From Phormidesmis priestleyi BC1401 (GTDB lineage Bacteria > Cyanobacteriota > Cyanobacteriia > Leptolyngbyales > Leptolyngbyaceae), in contig NZ_LXYR01000020.1 in NCBI RefSeq assembly GCF_001650195.1, positions 1-64,000 of the forward strand: a stretch of DNA of 64,000 bases. The letters are read 5' to 3'. The position numbers and the translations under genes were made by a program. Shown in pieces: positions 38,901 through 47,393 of the stretch. The notes under the pieces were generated by a model. That model worked only from the letters and a program-made list of their open reading frames with translations. It was not told the DNA's origin and did no database searches. The first letter of the stretch is position 1; the number at the start of each line of letters is the position of its first letter.

Positions 38901-41900
38901 GGGTCAGAACTGACGAAACAAACCTTTGACCTTTCTCTTAATCTAGAAAGCGAACTGTTTGAGACAGCTTACTATCAAGAGAATGAGCCGTTAGAAATTC
39001 CCGATGAGTTTGGCTCGATCGCGGCTCAAAGCGTTTTTGGACTCGACCCAGACGAACTATCTCTAGAATCTTCTACAGATGACTTAGATGAGTTGAACTT
39101 TGACCTCTTTTCTTCTTCAGAAGATATGACTTCTGAACCAGACACTTTAGATACTCTGCTGAATGATTTAGGACTCGACTCTCCGATCGAAGCCGTCTCT
39201 GTGCAAAACATTGGAGAAGCAGACGACCTGGATCTGCTGTTCGACTTAGAGGATTCAACCAGCAGTGCAGAGAATGATGACTTCGATTTGGAGTTTGACC
39301 CCTTCGATGATTCTGCACTCGCATTGAGTGACTTTGAGCCACTAGAAACCGAAGCCTCGTCTACTGAACCTGCTGACCCTTCAGACCTCGATTCTCTCTT
39401 TGGAGCGAGCATCGCAGCGGCATCTGTGATCTCCTTGGGGGCAGCAATGGCAGCCTCGCTCAATCTTGACGAATCTGACGAAAACGACTCTGAGCTAAAT
39501 GTTCTAGAAACAGAATCTAATCTGGCGACGGACGATGAGTTTGGCGACTTAGATGATTTATTAAACGCAACCCTTTCAAGTACCTCTGAACCCTCTGACC
39601 CAGAAGACTTTGATGACTTAGATTCTTTGTTTGGAGAAGAGACGGCTGACTCGGTGGCAGAAGCAGAGAGCCTAGACACTTTGCTAGATGAGACCCCCGC
39701 GAACTTTGATGACCTAGACGATTTGCTCGGCGACGACCTATCTCCGATCGCCCAAGATTTAACCTTTGAGAACTTTGATGACCTTGAATCTCTTTTAGCA
39801 GACGCACCTGAAACGTTTGCGACCACGGCTCAAACAGGCTTCTCTGCTACTGATGACTCTGATATGGAGTTTGACGATCTAGAGAAGATGCTGGAGGACG
39901 CTGACAAAACGATGGGAGGAACCCCAGCCGCCAAGAGTCTAACCAGCACTCAATCGGCACGGCGCACCAACCGACTTGGGAAAGGACTCAGCGAACAAAC
40001 CATGCGGGTTCCGGTAAAGCACCTGGATAACCTCAGCAACCTGGTCGGCGAACTGGTGGTCAACCGAAATAGCCTGGAGCAAGACCAAGAACGGCTGCGG
40101 CAGTCGCTCGATAACCTCCTCTATCAGGTTCAGCAACTGAGCGATGTCGGTCAGCGAATGCAGGACTTGTATGAGCGATCGCTGCTAGAAAGCTCCCTTC
40201 TTGCCAGCCGCAATCAGCGCACGCCTTCTATCTTTAGCGCGTCCATCCGAGACAGTAGCGCGATCGCCCCAAGCAACTCATCTGGAGTCGAGTATGACCC
40301 CTTAGAGATGGATCGTTTTACAGGCTTTCACTCACTCTCGCAGGAAATGATTGAGCTGATTGTGCGAGTCCGAGAGTCTGCGTCTGACATCGAGTTCATT
40401 GTCGATGAAACCGATCAGGTGACGCGGATGTTCCGGCAGGTGACGACCCAACTGCAAGAAGGGCTGACCCGTTCTCGAATGGTGCCGTTTGCCCAAACCG
40501 CCGATCGTCTTCCTCGTGCCGTGCGCGACATCGCGATGAAGTGTGGCAAACAGGCAGAACTGGTGATTGAAGGTCGCGACACGCTGATTGACAAGATGAT
40601 TCTAGAGCATCTCTACGATCCGATGACTCACCTGGTTAACAATGCGATCACTCACGGCATCGAAACGCCTGATGTGCGTCGAGCAGCCGGAAAATCGCCC
40701 GTCGGTAAAATTACAATCCGTGCCTTTCATCAGGGCAACCAGACGGTGATCTCGGTTTCTGATGATGGGGCGGGGGTCGATATTGAGCGAGTCAAAGTCA
40801 AAGCGATCGAGAAAGGATTGATTACGTCATCTGAGTCTAAAGCGATGGCTCGGTTAGATATCTACGATCTCCTCTTCCATCCCGGCTTCACTACCAAAGA
40901 TCAGGCAGATGACTTCTCTGGTCGAGGAGTGGGCATGGATGTGGTGCGTACTAGCTTGAGCGAGATTCGGGGAGTCATCAACACCGATTCAGCCCTGAGT
41001 AAGGGCACCACATTTACCGTGCGGTTGCCGCTCACCCTCAGCATCTCGAAGGCGCTGTGCTGCATCAGCGATCGTGCCCGCATTGCCTTCCCAATGGATG
41101 GGGTGGAAGATATGCTCGACATTCCAAAAGAGCGCATTCAAACCGACTCAGAAGGAAATCCGGTGATCGCGTGGCGAGATGCAATCTTGCCCTTGCGCCC
41201 CTTGACTGATTTGTTGGGCTATAGTCGCCATCTCAGCCGAGGCAATGTTTACGGCGGCAACCAGGAAGACGATATGGTGTCTGTGGTGGTTCTCCGCAGT
41301 GCAGGCAATTATTTGGCGCTGCAAGTCGATCAGGTGCTCGGTGAACAAGAGATTGTGATTAAGCAATTAGAAGGTCCGGTGCCGAAGCCGATCGGGGTTG
41401 CAGGTGCGACGGTGCTAGGCGACGGTCGAATTATGCCGATCGCAGACGTGCTAGAACTCATCGATCTCTCAATGGGTCGGATTCGTCGCGATGTTGGCAC
41501 GATGTGGGATCAGGGAGCATCGCAGTCAACCGACACGATCACGATGAAGACCGAGCCAACGGTGCTGATTGTAGACGACTCGATTACGGTGCGCGAACTG
41601 CTGTCAATGACTTTCAATAAGGTTGGCTATCGGGTGGAGCAAGCTCGCGATGGTCAAGAGGCGTGGGAGAAGCTGCGAGCAGGTCTGCCGTGTGATATCG
41701 TCTTCTGCGACATTGAGATGCCTAGAATGGATGGTTTAGAACTGCTGTCGCGGATTCAGAAAGATCCCAATTTAAGCAGTCTGCCGATCGCGATGCTGAC
41801 TTCTCGTGGTGCCGATCGTCACCGTCAAATGGCAGCGTCTCTAGGGGCAAGTGGCTATTTCACAAAGCCCTATTTAGAAGAAGCGCTTTTGGATGCGGCT

Positions 41901-41951
41901 CAACGAATGTTGAAGGGCGAGATTTTGATCGTCAACAATCGAGATTCGTGA
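35991..41951 (+). CDS. hmpE: Hybrid CheA kinase HmpE/PilL with giant acidic linker
   Basis: 1986 residues. An Hpt domain has phosphoacceptor His49 (FRAAHSVKGGAAMLGL). A second helical domain spans about 155-275. An acidic low-complexity linker of about 1,020 residues (roughly 283-1303) is built from Asp/Glu/Ser/Leu/Phe runs such as FDDLDDLLGDDL. Then come the dimerisation domain (SEQTMRVPVKHLDNL near 1332), the ATPase (MTHLVNNAITHGIE near 1545, FSGRGVGMDVV), a CheW-like domain (about 1690-1830) and a receiver with Asp1907 (VFCDIEMPRMDG). The kinase of the pilus-motility pathway; all catalytic parts look intact. ATG start with AAAGGGA upstream. Confidence 0.93.
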   Translation: MQPEQQRRIMGYFIEEAKDHLNTIEQGLLNLQGTIADPERVNEVFRAAHSVKGGAAMLGLSSIQQTSHRLEDFFKILKETPGIKPDQKVETLLLRVFDTLQELLEQLQGPFGLSEEASNATMASVEPVFEELQQHLSLLERQSEAATPTPVMTRPTIAATPATSQDSSLVLIFQTDVPVQLREMLQLFRQAEALPDGRDRLQEICTGLRGLGEAFDLDQWCSLVNLASQAIADPNNSYRALAPIVIKDFKQAQESVLAGRVWEVAPSEQLIALVPIDAALPLAVDDDLADFFAITDHLDSDDDLDLSEMDFAAEADSLDALELDTLNLDAPLFESSRDSSLVEETELSRASDRDGPEVGMAELNSLADLFEGEMPDLGATWQEEEVIGSSRSAALDFNNPLGEESSDFSDLLFDDSAATPASVSEEDDDDFTSLFGDNSLEDLLDSEVTSGAIVNPTILETASDTEDFDLFGLETSEESLTPADNLFDELNLDDFDDLNLTSEIAPSDDLLEILSSPQVDNEATPIGLGELFAGLDEEELNFDQPLTDSIASPSPVVNESTFDDLDFDLALDDEAPAPAAAISDPWESLDLEESPQASTLESDNQNELGALTDDLFGDLDDLDFGLNEAPSTSVESLEALSLPPDDQETNDLSPFDNLWSQSDLLPDDESLDAGLEELDVGSDTSNFSVEDSNDLLTDARSDDSAEFDLTSANSEFPFSLEIASEESDDLLTSLFESEEPLDSLEINPVEPEASLNELAFDSVFEFDLTLDDLNLLTEGSELEPNALPNLELTNLDDDFLGLEGEDEIDLANLVDESFAAETPSLSLDADSESETADLAGLLESEDLFNFNQSEESLDLNLNASETSDDLDSLFDENSEEMGLLFAETPISELETTDLFGFLTADDPQASEESIADSPLSLDRSESEPLSNDLDDLLNLTAIGEETALDLDLLLDDDSLNSLDDLLSDDLGSELTKQTFDLSLNLESELFETAYYQENEPLEIPDEFGSIAAQSVFGLDPDELSLESSTDDLDELNFDLFSSSEDMTSEPDTLDTLLNDLGLDSPIEAVSVQNIGEADDLDLLFDLEDSTSSAENDDFDLEFDPFDDSALALSDFEPLETEASSTEPADPSDLDSLFGASIAAASVISLGAAMAASLNLDESDENDSELNVLETESNLATDDEFGDLDDLLNATLSSTSEPSDPEDFDDLDSLFGEETADSVAEAESLDTLLDETPANFDDLDDLLGDDLSPIAQDLTFENFDDLESLLADAPETFATTAQTGFSATDDSDMEFDDLEKMLEDADKTMGGTPAAKSLTSTQSARRTNRLGKGLSEQTMRVPVKHLDNLSNLVGELVVNRNSLEQDQERLRQSLDNLLYQVQQLSDVGQRMQDLYERSLLESSLLASRNQRTPSIFSASIRDSSAIAPSNSSGVEYDPLEMDRFTGFHSLSQEMIELIVRVRESASDIEFIVDETDQVTRMFRQVTTQLQEGLTRSRMVPFAQTADRLPRAVRDIAMKCGKQAELVIEGRDTLIDKMILEHLYDPMTHLVNNAITHGIETPDVRRAAGKSPVGKITIRAFHQGNQTVISVSDDGAGVDIERVKVKAIEKGLITSSESKAMARLDIYDLLFHPGFTTKDQADDFSGRGVGMDVVRTSLSEIRGVINTDSALSKGTTFTVRLPLTLSISKALCCISDRARIAFPMDGVEDMLDIPKERIQTDSEGNPVIAWRDAILPLRPLTDLLGYSRHLSRGNVYGGNQEDDMVSVVVLRSAGNYLALQVDQVLGEQEIVIKQLEGPVPKPIGVAGATVLGDGRIMPIADVLELIDLSMGRIRRDVGTMWDQGASQSTDTITMKTEPTVLIVDDSITVRELLSMTFNKVGYRVEQARDGQEAWEKLRAGLPCDIVFCDIEMPRMDGLELLSRIQKDPNLSSLPIAMLTSRGADRHRQMAASLGASGYFTKPYLEEALLDAAQRMLKGEILIVNNRDS

Positions 41952-41975
41952 GTCTGATGTGAATTTAATATTTTG

Positions 41976-42008
41976 GAGGGATGGGTTTTTAGCCTGTCCC
42001 TCTTTATT
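41976..42008 (+). terminator. Terminator of the hmp operon
   Basis: GAGGGATGGG (41976-41985) pairs with CCTGTCCCTC (41993-42002), including two G-T pairs, around loop TTTTTAG, and is followed by TTTATT. It begins 25 bases after the hmpE stop. Confidence 0.6.
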
Positions 42009-42069
42009 GGTGTAATTAGGAATGGTTTGCTGTGCTCGAAAATTAAGCTTGGATTACACCAATTATTGT

Positions 42070-42093
42070 GAATGAATGAATGAATGAATGAAT
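42070..42093. repeat. Tetranucleotide repeat (GAAT)6
   Basis: Six perfect copies of GAAT in the non-coding gap between hmpE and the PLD-like gene, both of which end here. Such tracts change length by slippage; at this place it would not alter a protein. Confidence 0.9.
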
Positions 42094-42120
42094 GCGATCG
42101 ACCGTGCGTTTACCCGATGA

Positions 42121-42151
42121 CGTGGAGACGTTCCACCGAAACGTCTCCACG
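42121..42151. repeat. Perfect 12-bp inverted repeat CGTGGAGACGTT
   Basis: CGTGGAGACGTT (42121-42132) and AACGTCTCCACG (42140-42151) with a seven-base loop. No T run follows on either strand, so it is a stable hairpin and probably a member of a dispersed cyanobacterial repeat family. It lies 27 bases beyond the end of the PLD-like gene and may protect or end its transcript. Confidence 0.75.
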
Positions 42152-42177
42152 CGATGGTATTGAATTTGGGTTGATGC

Positions 42178-43875
42178 TTACCAGGTGACTCGATCGCGCA
42201 ATTTTTCCAGCAATTTGGGTCCGACTCCTGAGACTCGATCGAGATCTGCCAATGAAGCAAAAGGTTTCTGTTCACGGGCGGCAATAATCCGCTTTGCCAA
42301 ACTGGGACCGACTCCCGGTAGAGCTTCCAGTTCTGCTTGGGTCGCTCTATTCAGGTTCACTGGCTGATTGGTAGACTCAGCAGAAGGTTTTGGTGCAGAC
42401 GGCTGCGGTTTTGTGGGCGTGTCTCGTTTCTCAGGGGTGGGGACGATCGACGCGGATGGTGTGGGCTTTCCGCACTGTTGTTCGTAAGCGTCAGCTTTGC
42501 GACGAATGGCAGGAGGTACCCCTAAAATCGCATCTGCATAGAGGCGATCGAACTCTCGCTGATAGTGCGCCACCACTACAGGGCTGTGAATCACTAGCAG
42601 GGTTTCGTCGTTGCCCTGATTCGCTGCCTTTGTCCAGTTGTGTGACCCAGTGATTACGGTCTGCCCATCGACGATGCCAAACTTGTGGTGCAGCAAGTCA
42701 CCCGGCGGCAAGCGGGGCACTCCAACCGTCGTGATTGGGTTCTGCCAAGGACGGTTATTCGGGTCGGGTTTGCAGGTGTCTCCCAGCGAAACGCCCAGCA
42801 TATCTAACCCTTCGCTATAGGGGCGAAACATAAAGCTAGGCTCGATCAACGCTTGAATCTTTGCCCCTTTTTGACGTTGAGTGTCTAGTAGATTCACAAG
42901 TGGCTGATCAGAGAAGACAAATAGCGCCATCTCGATCGAGTCATTGGCTTGACTCAAAGTTTTGCCAATTAGACCGTTGGTGGTTTGCTCCCATGGCAGC
43001 GAGGGCGATGACGGGGAGAATTGCACCTCGATCGAGACCTCTCCTAACTGCACTTGTTGAGGAGCACGATGCGGCTTTTTGTCTCCGAATAGACTGTCTG
43101 GTTTGCCGCCAGGTCCGTCGCCCCACATGAGATTAAATTCTTGGGTAAACAGAGCCGCTAACTCTGAGCTATCAATTTTGAGAAGGTTATTGGCGTTGCC
43201 TCGACTGGTGAGGGTTTTGAAGTCGCCATGAACATCGGACGGGGTGAAATTCGCGGAGGTAACGACGATCGCGCGTCCATCTACAATCACAAATTTGTGG
43301 TGCATCAGATTACTGCCGCGAGTCCCGCCAGCCGTGTCGTCAATGCGAGGAATTTTGGCGTTATCAAGCATTACCAGCGCATCACCCTGATTGATTTCAG
43401 TGGGGCTGAGTTGTCCGTCTCCATTTTGATCGATCAGCTTGATGGACTCGCTGTAACGATCGCGATCGCGTTCTGGAAGTTTGGCGATTTCATCGGAGCG
43501 AATGCTACTAACCGGGCGCGAATAGCTATTTTCTAAAATCACCCGCACCTTCACCCCAGCTTGGGCGCGATCGCTCAAAGCCTTGGCAATTTTTGGCAGA
43601 CGAAATTCTTGAACGGCGACATCGACACCGGTTTGAGCCGACGAGATCGCATCCACGATAATTTGTTCTAGGTCATCGCCCGATCGAGTCTGTTTGCGAT
43701 AAGGCTCTGTGTACTGCGACGCAGGTTCATGATTCGTGTAAACCTGCACCCGCGCATCTTGAGCTAACGGAGTAGGACGAGAGGGCGGCTGCGGTTGAGC
43801 TTGCTGACAGGCGGTTAAGCCAAGTGCCAGGGCAGCAGCGTATAAACTTCGGGAGAGGGAGTTGATTGGACGCAC
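42178..43875 (-). CDS. Exported phospholipase-D-like protein with EF-hand and HhH
   Basis: 565 residues. A signal peptide with lipobox-like LALGLTACQQ makes it a probable lipoprotein. Two PLD catalytic motifs lie at NLMHHKFVIVDGRAIVVTSA and LLHHKFGIVDGQTVITGSHN, the usual pair forming one active site. Within the first PLD half is a textbook EF-hand loop, DQNGDGQLSPTE (residues 149-160). After a Pro/Ser/Thr-rich linker the C-terminus is a ComEA-type double helix-hairpin-helix, LNRATQAELEALPGVGPSLA and LDRVSGVGPKLLEKL, which binds DNA in relatives. Together these suggest a calcium-dependent nuclease or phospholipase outside the cytoplasm; the substrate is inference. ATG start, divergent from the desulfurase. 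Confidence 0.87.
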   Translation of the reverse strand: MRPINSLSRSLYAAALALGLTACQQAQPQPPSRPTPLAQDARVQVYTNHEPASQYTEPYRKQTRSGDDLEQIIVDAISSAQTGVDVAVQEFRLPKIAKALSDRAQAGVKVRVILENSYSRPVSSIRSDEIAKLPERDRDRYSESIKLIDQNGDGQLSPTEINQGDALVMLDNAKIPRIDDTAGGTRGSNLMHHKFVIVDGRAIVVTSANFTPSDVHGDFKTLTSRGNANNLLKIDSSELAALFTQEFNLMWGDGPGGKPDSLFGDKKPHRAPQQVQLGEVSIEVQFSPSSPSLPWEQTTNGLIGKTLSQANDSIEMALFVFSDQPLVNLLDTQRQKGAKIQALIEPSFMFRPYSEGLDMLGVSLGDTCKPDPNNRPWQNPITTVGVPRLPPGDLLHHKFGIVDGQTVITGSHNWTKAANQGNDETLLVIHSPVVVAHYQREFDRLYADAILGVPPAIRRKADAYEQQCGKPTPSASIVPTPEKRDTPTKPQPSAPKPSAESTNQPVNLNRATQAELEALPGVGPSLAKRIIAAREQKPFASLADLDRVSGVGPKLLEKLRDRVTW

Positions 43876-43972
43876 AATAAGCTAGATTGAGAATTCTGGG
43901 GAAAACCTATGTCTTTGTAGCGTACCCAAAAAGAATTGCGATTTTTTAATCTGTTCTGCTGCTGAGTGACTT

Positions 43973-45139
43973 ATGCAAATCTATTTAGATTACAGTGCGA
44001 CCACGCCCACTCGCCCAGAGGCGATCGCGCTGATGCAAAAAGTTTTAGCCGAACAGTGGGGAAACCCTTCAAGCCTCCATGCTTGGGGGCAACAGGCGGC
44101 TATCCTACTAGAACGTGCCAGAGTTCAGGTGGCGCGGCTACTCAACGCTCCGTCTGAAACGATCGTGTTCACCTCTGGCGGCACGGAGTCAAATAATCTG
44201 GCGATTATGGGCGTGGCGCGAAACTACACGACCCCGCAGCACATCATTATTTCTAGCGTCGAGCATTCAGCGATCGCCGAACCTGTGAGGCTTTTAGAGC
44301 AGTGGGGCTGGCAAGTCACACGGCTAAACGTCGATTCTTTAGGGCGAGTTAACCCAATCGAGCTTCAATCCGCGCTGCGTCCTAACACGGTGCTGGTGTC
44401 GATGATTTACGGTCAAAGTGAGGTGGGAACGATTCAGCCGATCGCACAGTTGTGTGAGATCACTCGCGCTCATGGGGCGTTATTTCACACCGACGCGGTG
44501 CAGGTAGCGGGACGGTTGGCGATCGACGTGCAGCAACTCCCCATTGATTTATTGTCTCTGTCGAGTCATAAGCTCTATGGACCGCAAGGAGCCGGAGCGC
44601 TCTATGTCTGTCCAGGTGTGGAATTAGTGCCGCTCTTCGGAGGAGGCGGACAAGAATCGAAGCTAAGATCGGGCACTCAGGCAATTCCAGCGATCGCGGG
44701 GTTTGGCATCGCGGCAGAGTTGGCAGCTCAAGAAATGGCGATCGAAACGCCTCGCTTAATCCACCTGCGCGAACAGCTCTTTGATCAACTGGCTGATGTA
44801 GCGGGATTAGTGCCAACAGGCGATCGCTGGAATCGTCTTCCTCATCATGTCAGCTTCTCTGTGCACTCTGCGGGTGGAGAAATTTTCAGTGGCAAAACTC
44901 TAGTGCGGCAGATGAATCTAGCAGGAATTGGCATCAGCGCTGGGTCTGCGTGCAATAGCGGCAAGCTGGTTCCGAGTCCGATTTTGGTGGCGATGGGCTA
45001 TTGCGATCGCCTCGCTAAATCAGGCATTCGCCTAACGCTGGGACGAGACACCACAGGTGCAGATATCGATTGGACGGTCATGGTGCTGAAGCAAGTCCTG
45101 GCTCGCCTTGCACCACAGCCCACCCTTTTAAAGGTTTGA
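43973..45139 (+). CDS. Cysteine desulfurase (NifS/IscS type)
   Basis: PLP enzyme that takes sulfur from cysteine for iron-sulfur clusters and thio-modified tRNA. YLDYSATTPTRPEA opens the protein. FTSGGTESNNLAIMG and SSVEHSAI are cofactor contacts, Lys200 in SLSSHKLYGPQG holds PLP, and Cys327 in SAGSACNSGK is the persulfide carrier. 388 residues, normal. No scaffold or regulator gene is adjacent, so which of the several cyanobacterial desulfurases this is cannot be said. ATG start at 43973. Confidence 0.93.
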   Translation: MQIYLDYSATTPTRPEAIALMQKVLAEQWGNPSSLHAWGQQAAILLERARVQVARLLNAPSETIVFTSGGTESNNLAIMGVARNYTTPQHIIISSVEHSAIAEPVRLLEQWGWQVTRLNVDSLGRVNPIELQSALRPNTVLVSMIYGQSEVGTIQPIAQLCEITRAHGALFHTDAVQVAGRLAIDVQQLPIDLLSLSSHKLYGPQGAGALYVCPGVELVPLFGGGGQESKLRSGTQAIPAIAGFGIAAELAAQEMAIETPRLIHLREQLFDQLADVAGLVPTGDRWNRLPHHVSFSVHSAGGEIFSGKTLVRQMNLAGIGISAGSACNSGKLVPSPILVAMGYCDRLAKSGIRLTLGRDTTGADIDWTVMVLKQVLARLAPQPTLLKV

Positions 45140-45190
45140 CGAGTGTTAAGAATCTGATCCTCTACTCAATCAATCGATACAAATCAGCCT

Positions 45191-45219
45191 TTGACTTAGA
45201 ACAGCATCAGCCGTAACAT
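45191..45219 (+). promoter_or_regulatory. Candidate sigma-70-type promoter upstream of apcA
   Basis: TTGACT (45191-45196) and TAACAT (45214-45219) with a 17-base spacer, about 390 bases before apcA. The 466-base region before apcA has no gene, and long apc leaders with several start sites are usual in cyanobacteria. A second possible -35, TTGACA at 45259, lacks a good -10. Only transcript mapping can confirm either. Confidence 0.35.
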
Positions 45220-45605
45220 ACGGAAACGGAGCTTTCTTAAAGTCAGTGTGATAGCCGCTTGACAGTCTGCGTTGTCGTTTCAAGACAGCACAGGTTGAGA
45301 CGAAATTGTCATGTCCTCAATAAAAAACAAACATGAGGATAATATTACAAGATGTTGCGGACTGACTAGGATGGTGAACACAATGCCGCAAAATTAATTG
45401 CGGAAGGCAACTAAGTCAAAAACGCTTGTGTCGCTAAGATTACCGATTCTGTGCCTCGAATCTACTCAACCAGGTTCAGCCCAGATATCAGCTTCAACGA
45501 TTTACCTCAATGAGCTGAGTAACTAGCCACAAGTAGACTTAACCCAACCATACGGAACTCCCGTTTAAACATACTCGGTTACACTACTTTTGGAGGAATC
45601 CATCA

Positions 45606-46091
45606 ATGAGTATTGTCACGAAATCAATCGTGAATGCTGACGCTGAAGCTCGTTACCTCAGCCCCGGCGAACTAGATCGAATCAAAGGCTTTGTCACCAC
45701 GGGTGAGCGTCGCCTCCGGATCGCTCAAACCCTGTCCGACTCCCGTGAGCGCATCGTCAAGCAAGCTGGCGATCAACTGTTCCAAAAGCGTCCTGATGTT
45801 GTTTCTCCGGGTGGAAACGCATACGGCGAAGAAATGACTGCAACCTGCCTGCGTGACCTTGACTACTACCTCCGCCTCGTGACCTACGGAGTGGTTGCGG
45901 GTGATGTGACTCCGATCGAAGAAATCGGAATCGTCGGCGTTCGTGAAATGTACAACTCTTTGGGCACCCCCATTCCTGCGGTTGCTGAAGGCATTCGTGC
46001 GATGAAGAACGTAGCTGCTTCCTTGCTGTCTTCTGAAGACGCGTCTGAAGCTGGCTCCTACTTCGACTATGTGATCGGTGCAATGCAGTAA
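45606..46091 (+). CDS. apcA: Allophycocyanin alpha subunit
   Basis: Core phycobilisome biliprotein of 161 residues, the normal length. Phycocyanobilin attaches to Cys81 in [13 protein letters not shown]. The globin-like helices and the ending [11 protein letters not shown] are typical. It pairs with ApcB in the core cylinders that pass excitation to the terminal emitters. ATG start with TTTTGGAGGAATCC upstream, a strong Shine-Dalgarno. First gene of the apcABC unit. Confidence 0.98.
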   Translation: MSIVTKSIVNADAEARYLSPGELDRIKGFVTTGERRLRIAQTLSDSRERIVKQAGDQLFQKRPDVVSPGGNAYGEEMTATCLRDLDYYLRLVTYGVVAGDVTPIEEIGIVGVREMYNSLGTPIPAVAEGIRAMKNVAASLLSSEDASEAGSYFDYVIGAMQ

Positions 46092-46153
46092 TCACTGCCT
46101 CCGATTGTTCACGCATTTACATATAAGACCACGCGACTTACGGGAATTAAATC

Positions 46154-46639
46154 ATGCAAGACGCAATTACCTCCGTTATCAACACGTCTGACGTTCAAGG
46201 CAAGTATCTCGATACTTCCTCCCTCGAAAAGCTTAAAGGCTACTTTGCAACAGGCGAACTTCGCGTTCGTGCAGCCACCGCGATCAGCGCTAACGCAGCG
46301 TCGATCGTCAAAGAAGCCGTTGCCAAGTCCTTGCTGTACTCGGACATCACCCGTCCCGGCGGCAACATGTACACGACTCGTCGTTACGCTGCTTGCATTC
46401 GTGACCTCGACTACTACCTCCGTTACTCCACCTACGCAATGTTGGCTGGCGACCCCTCCATTCTCGACGAGCGCGTGCTCAACGGCTTGAAGGAAACCTA
46501 CAACTCTTTGGGCGTACCCATTGGCGCAACCGTGCAGGCGATTCAAGCGATGAAAGAAGTCACCGCTGGTTTGGTCGGTTCTGATGCTGGTAAAGAGATG
46601 GGCGTTTACTTCGACTACATCTCTTCTGGCTTGAGCTAA
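46154..46639 (+). CDS. apcB: Allophycocyanin beta subunit
   Basis: 161-residue partner of ApcA. The bilin site is Cys81 ([13 protein letters not shown]), and Asn71 in [10 protein letters not shown] is the residue usually methylated in beta subunits. 62 bases separate it from apcA, so they share a transcript. ATG start. Confidence 0.98.
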   Translation: MQDAITSVINTSDVQGKYLDTSSLEKLKGYFATGELRVRAATAISANAASIVKEAVAKSLLYSDITRPGGNMYTTRRYAACIRDLDYYLRYSTYAMLAGDPSILDERVLNGLKETYNSLGVPIGATVQAIQAMKEVTAGLVGSDAGKEMGVYFDYISSGLS

Positions 46640-47035
46640 TCAAAGGATGGAACGTGAAGCGTGAGAGATGAATTTAGGTTCATTGTTCAGCCTCTAGAGT
46701 TCATCATTCACTTTGAGGTGTTGAAAGTCTGGAATGAGTGTTAGCTCGTCAAAGGCTAGTCTGAGAAATGGTTTTAGCGATCTAGCATTGATTCTCGACT
46801 TTCAACCTTCTCCCCATCAATCTTTGTTTACACATCTAAAAGATTTGCACTCGCTCTCTAAGGTCTGCACCTGCGCCGATCGGCGTTGACATCATAGAGA
46901 AGCTGATTTGCTAACTTTTTGAGGATCTCTCTCTAACGATCCGATTTTTGACGTGCGGTACGAGTTGGTTTATTCAAAGCTCAACACTCACGACTCAACC
47001 CCTATCCTCAGCCTACTCAGGAGATTATAAGACCC
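46640..47035. promoter_or_regulatory. Long apcB-apcC intergenic region
   Basis: 396 bases with no gene. It contains the perfect palindrome CGCCGATCGGCG near 46876, and a strong AGGAG close to apcC. No clear rho-independent terminator is seen after apcB. The usual situation is a separate or processed abundant small apcC transcript, which would fit this long gap. Confidence 0.45.
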
Positions 47036-47239
47036 ATGAGAATGTTCAAGGTTACTGCCTGTGTTCCTAGCTTGACCCGCACCCGCACTCAACGGGAACT
47101 GCAAAATACCTATTTCACCAAGTTGGTTCCTTATGACAACTGGTTCCGTGAGCAGCAGCGGATTCAAAAGATGGGTGGAAAGATTGTCAAGGTTGAATTA
47201 GCGACGGGCAAAGCTGGCGCGAATACGGGCATTGCCTAA
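47036..47239 (+). CDS. apcC: Phycobilisome 7.8-kDa core linker
   Basis: 67-residue linker that sits in the cavity of allophycocyanin trimers at the ends of core cylinders. The start RMFKVTACVPSLTRTRTQRE and the middle FTKLVPYDNWFREQQRIQKM are diagnostic. ATG start with CAGGAG upstream. Ends the apc unit ahead of a strong terminator. Confidence 0.97.
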   Translation: MRMFKVTACVPSLTRTRTQRELQNTYFTKLVPYDNWFREQQRIQKMGGKIVKVELATGKAGANTGIA

Positions 47240-47294
47240 GAGCTAGGCTGAGCCTGATTAGGTTTTTCAAATGCTAACTCTGAGCATTAGCTGT

Positions 47295-47320
47295 GGAGGT
47301 CTGTTCGACCTCCTTTTTTT
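47295..47320 (+). terminator. Rho-independent terminator of apcC
   Basis: GGAGGTC (47295-47301) pairs with GACCTCC (47307-47313) around loop TGTTC, followed by seven T. It lies 55 bases after the apcC stop. Confidence 0.9.
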
Positions 47321-47393
47321 ATGCAGGTCATTAGTAGTTTGTTCGAGAAAGCTGAACGCTGAATTGTTATTTCAAATCCAGCGATCGGCTTGT

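Noticed and set aside
36878-39826. Several long minus-strand open frames rich in Ser and Arg inside hmpE
   Set aside because: They mirror the Asp/Glu/Ser/Leu-rich acidic linker read on the opposite strand; low complexity, no start signals and no domain.
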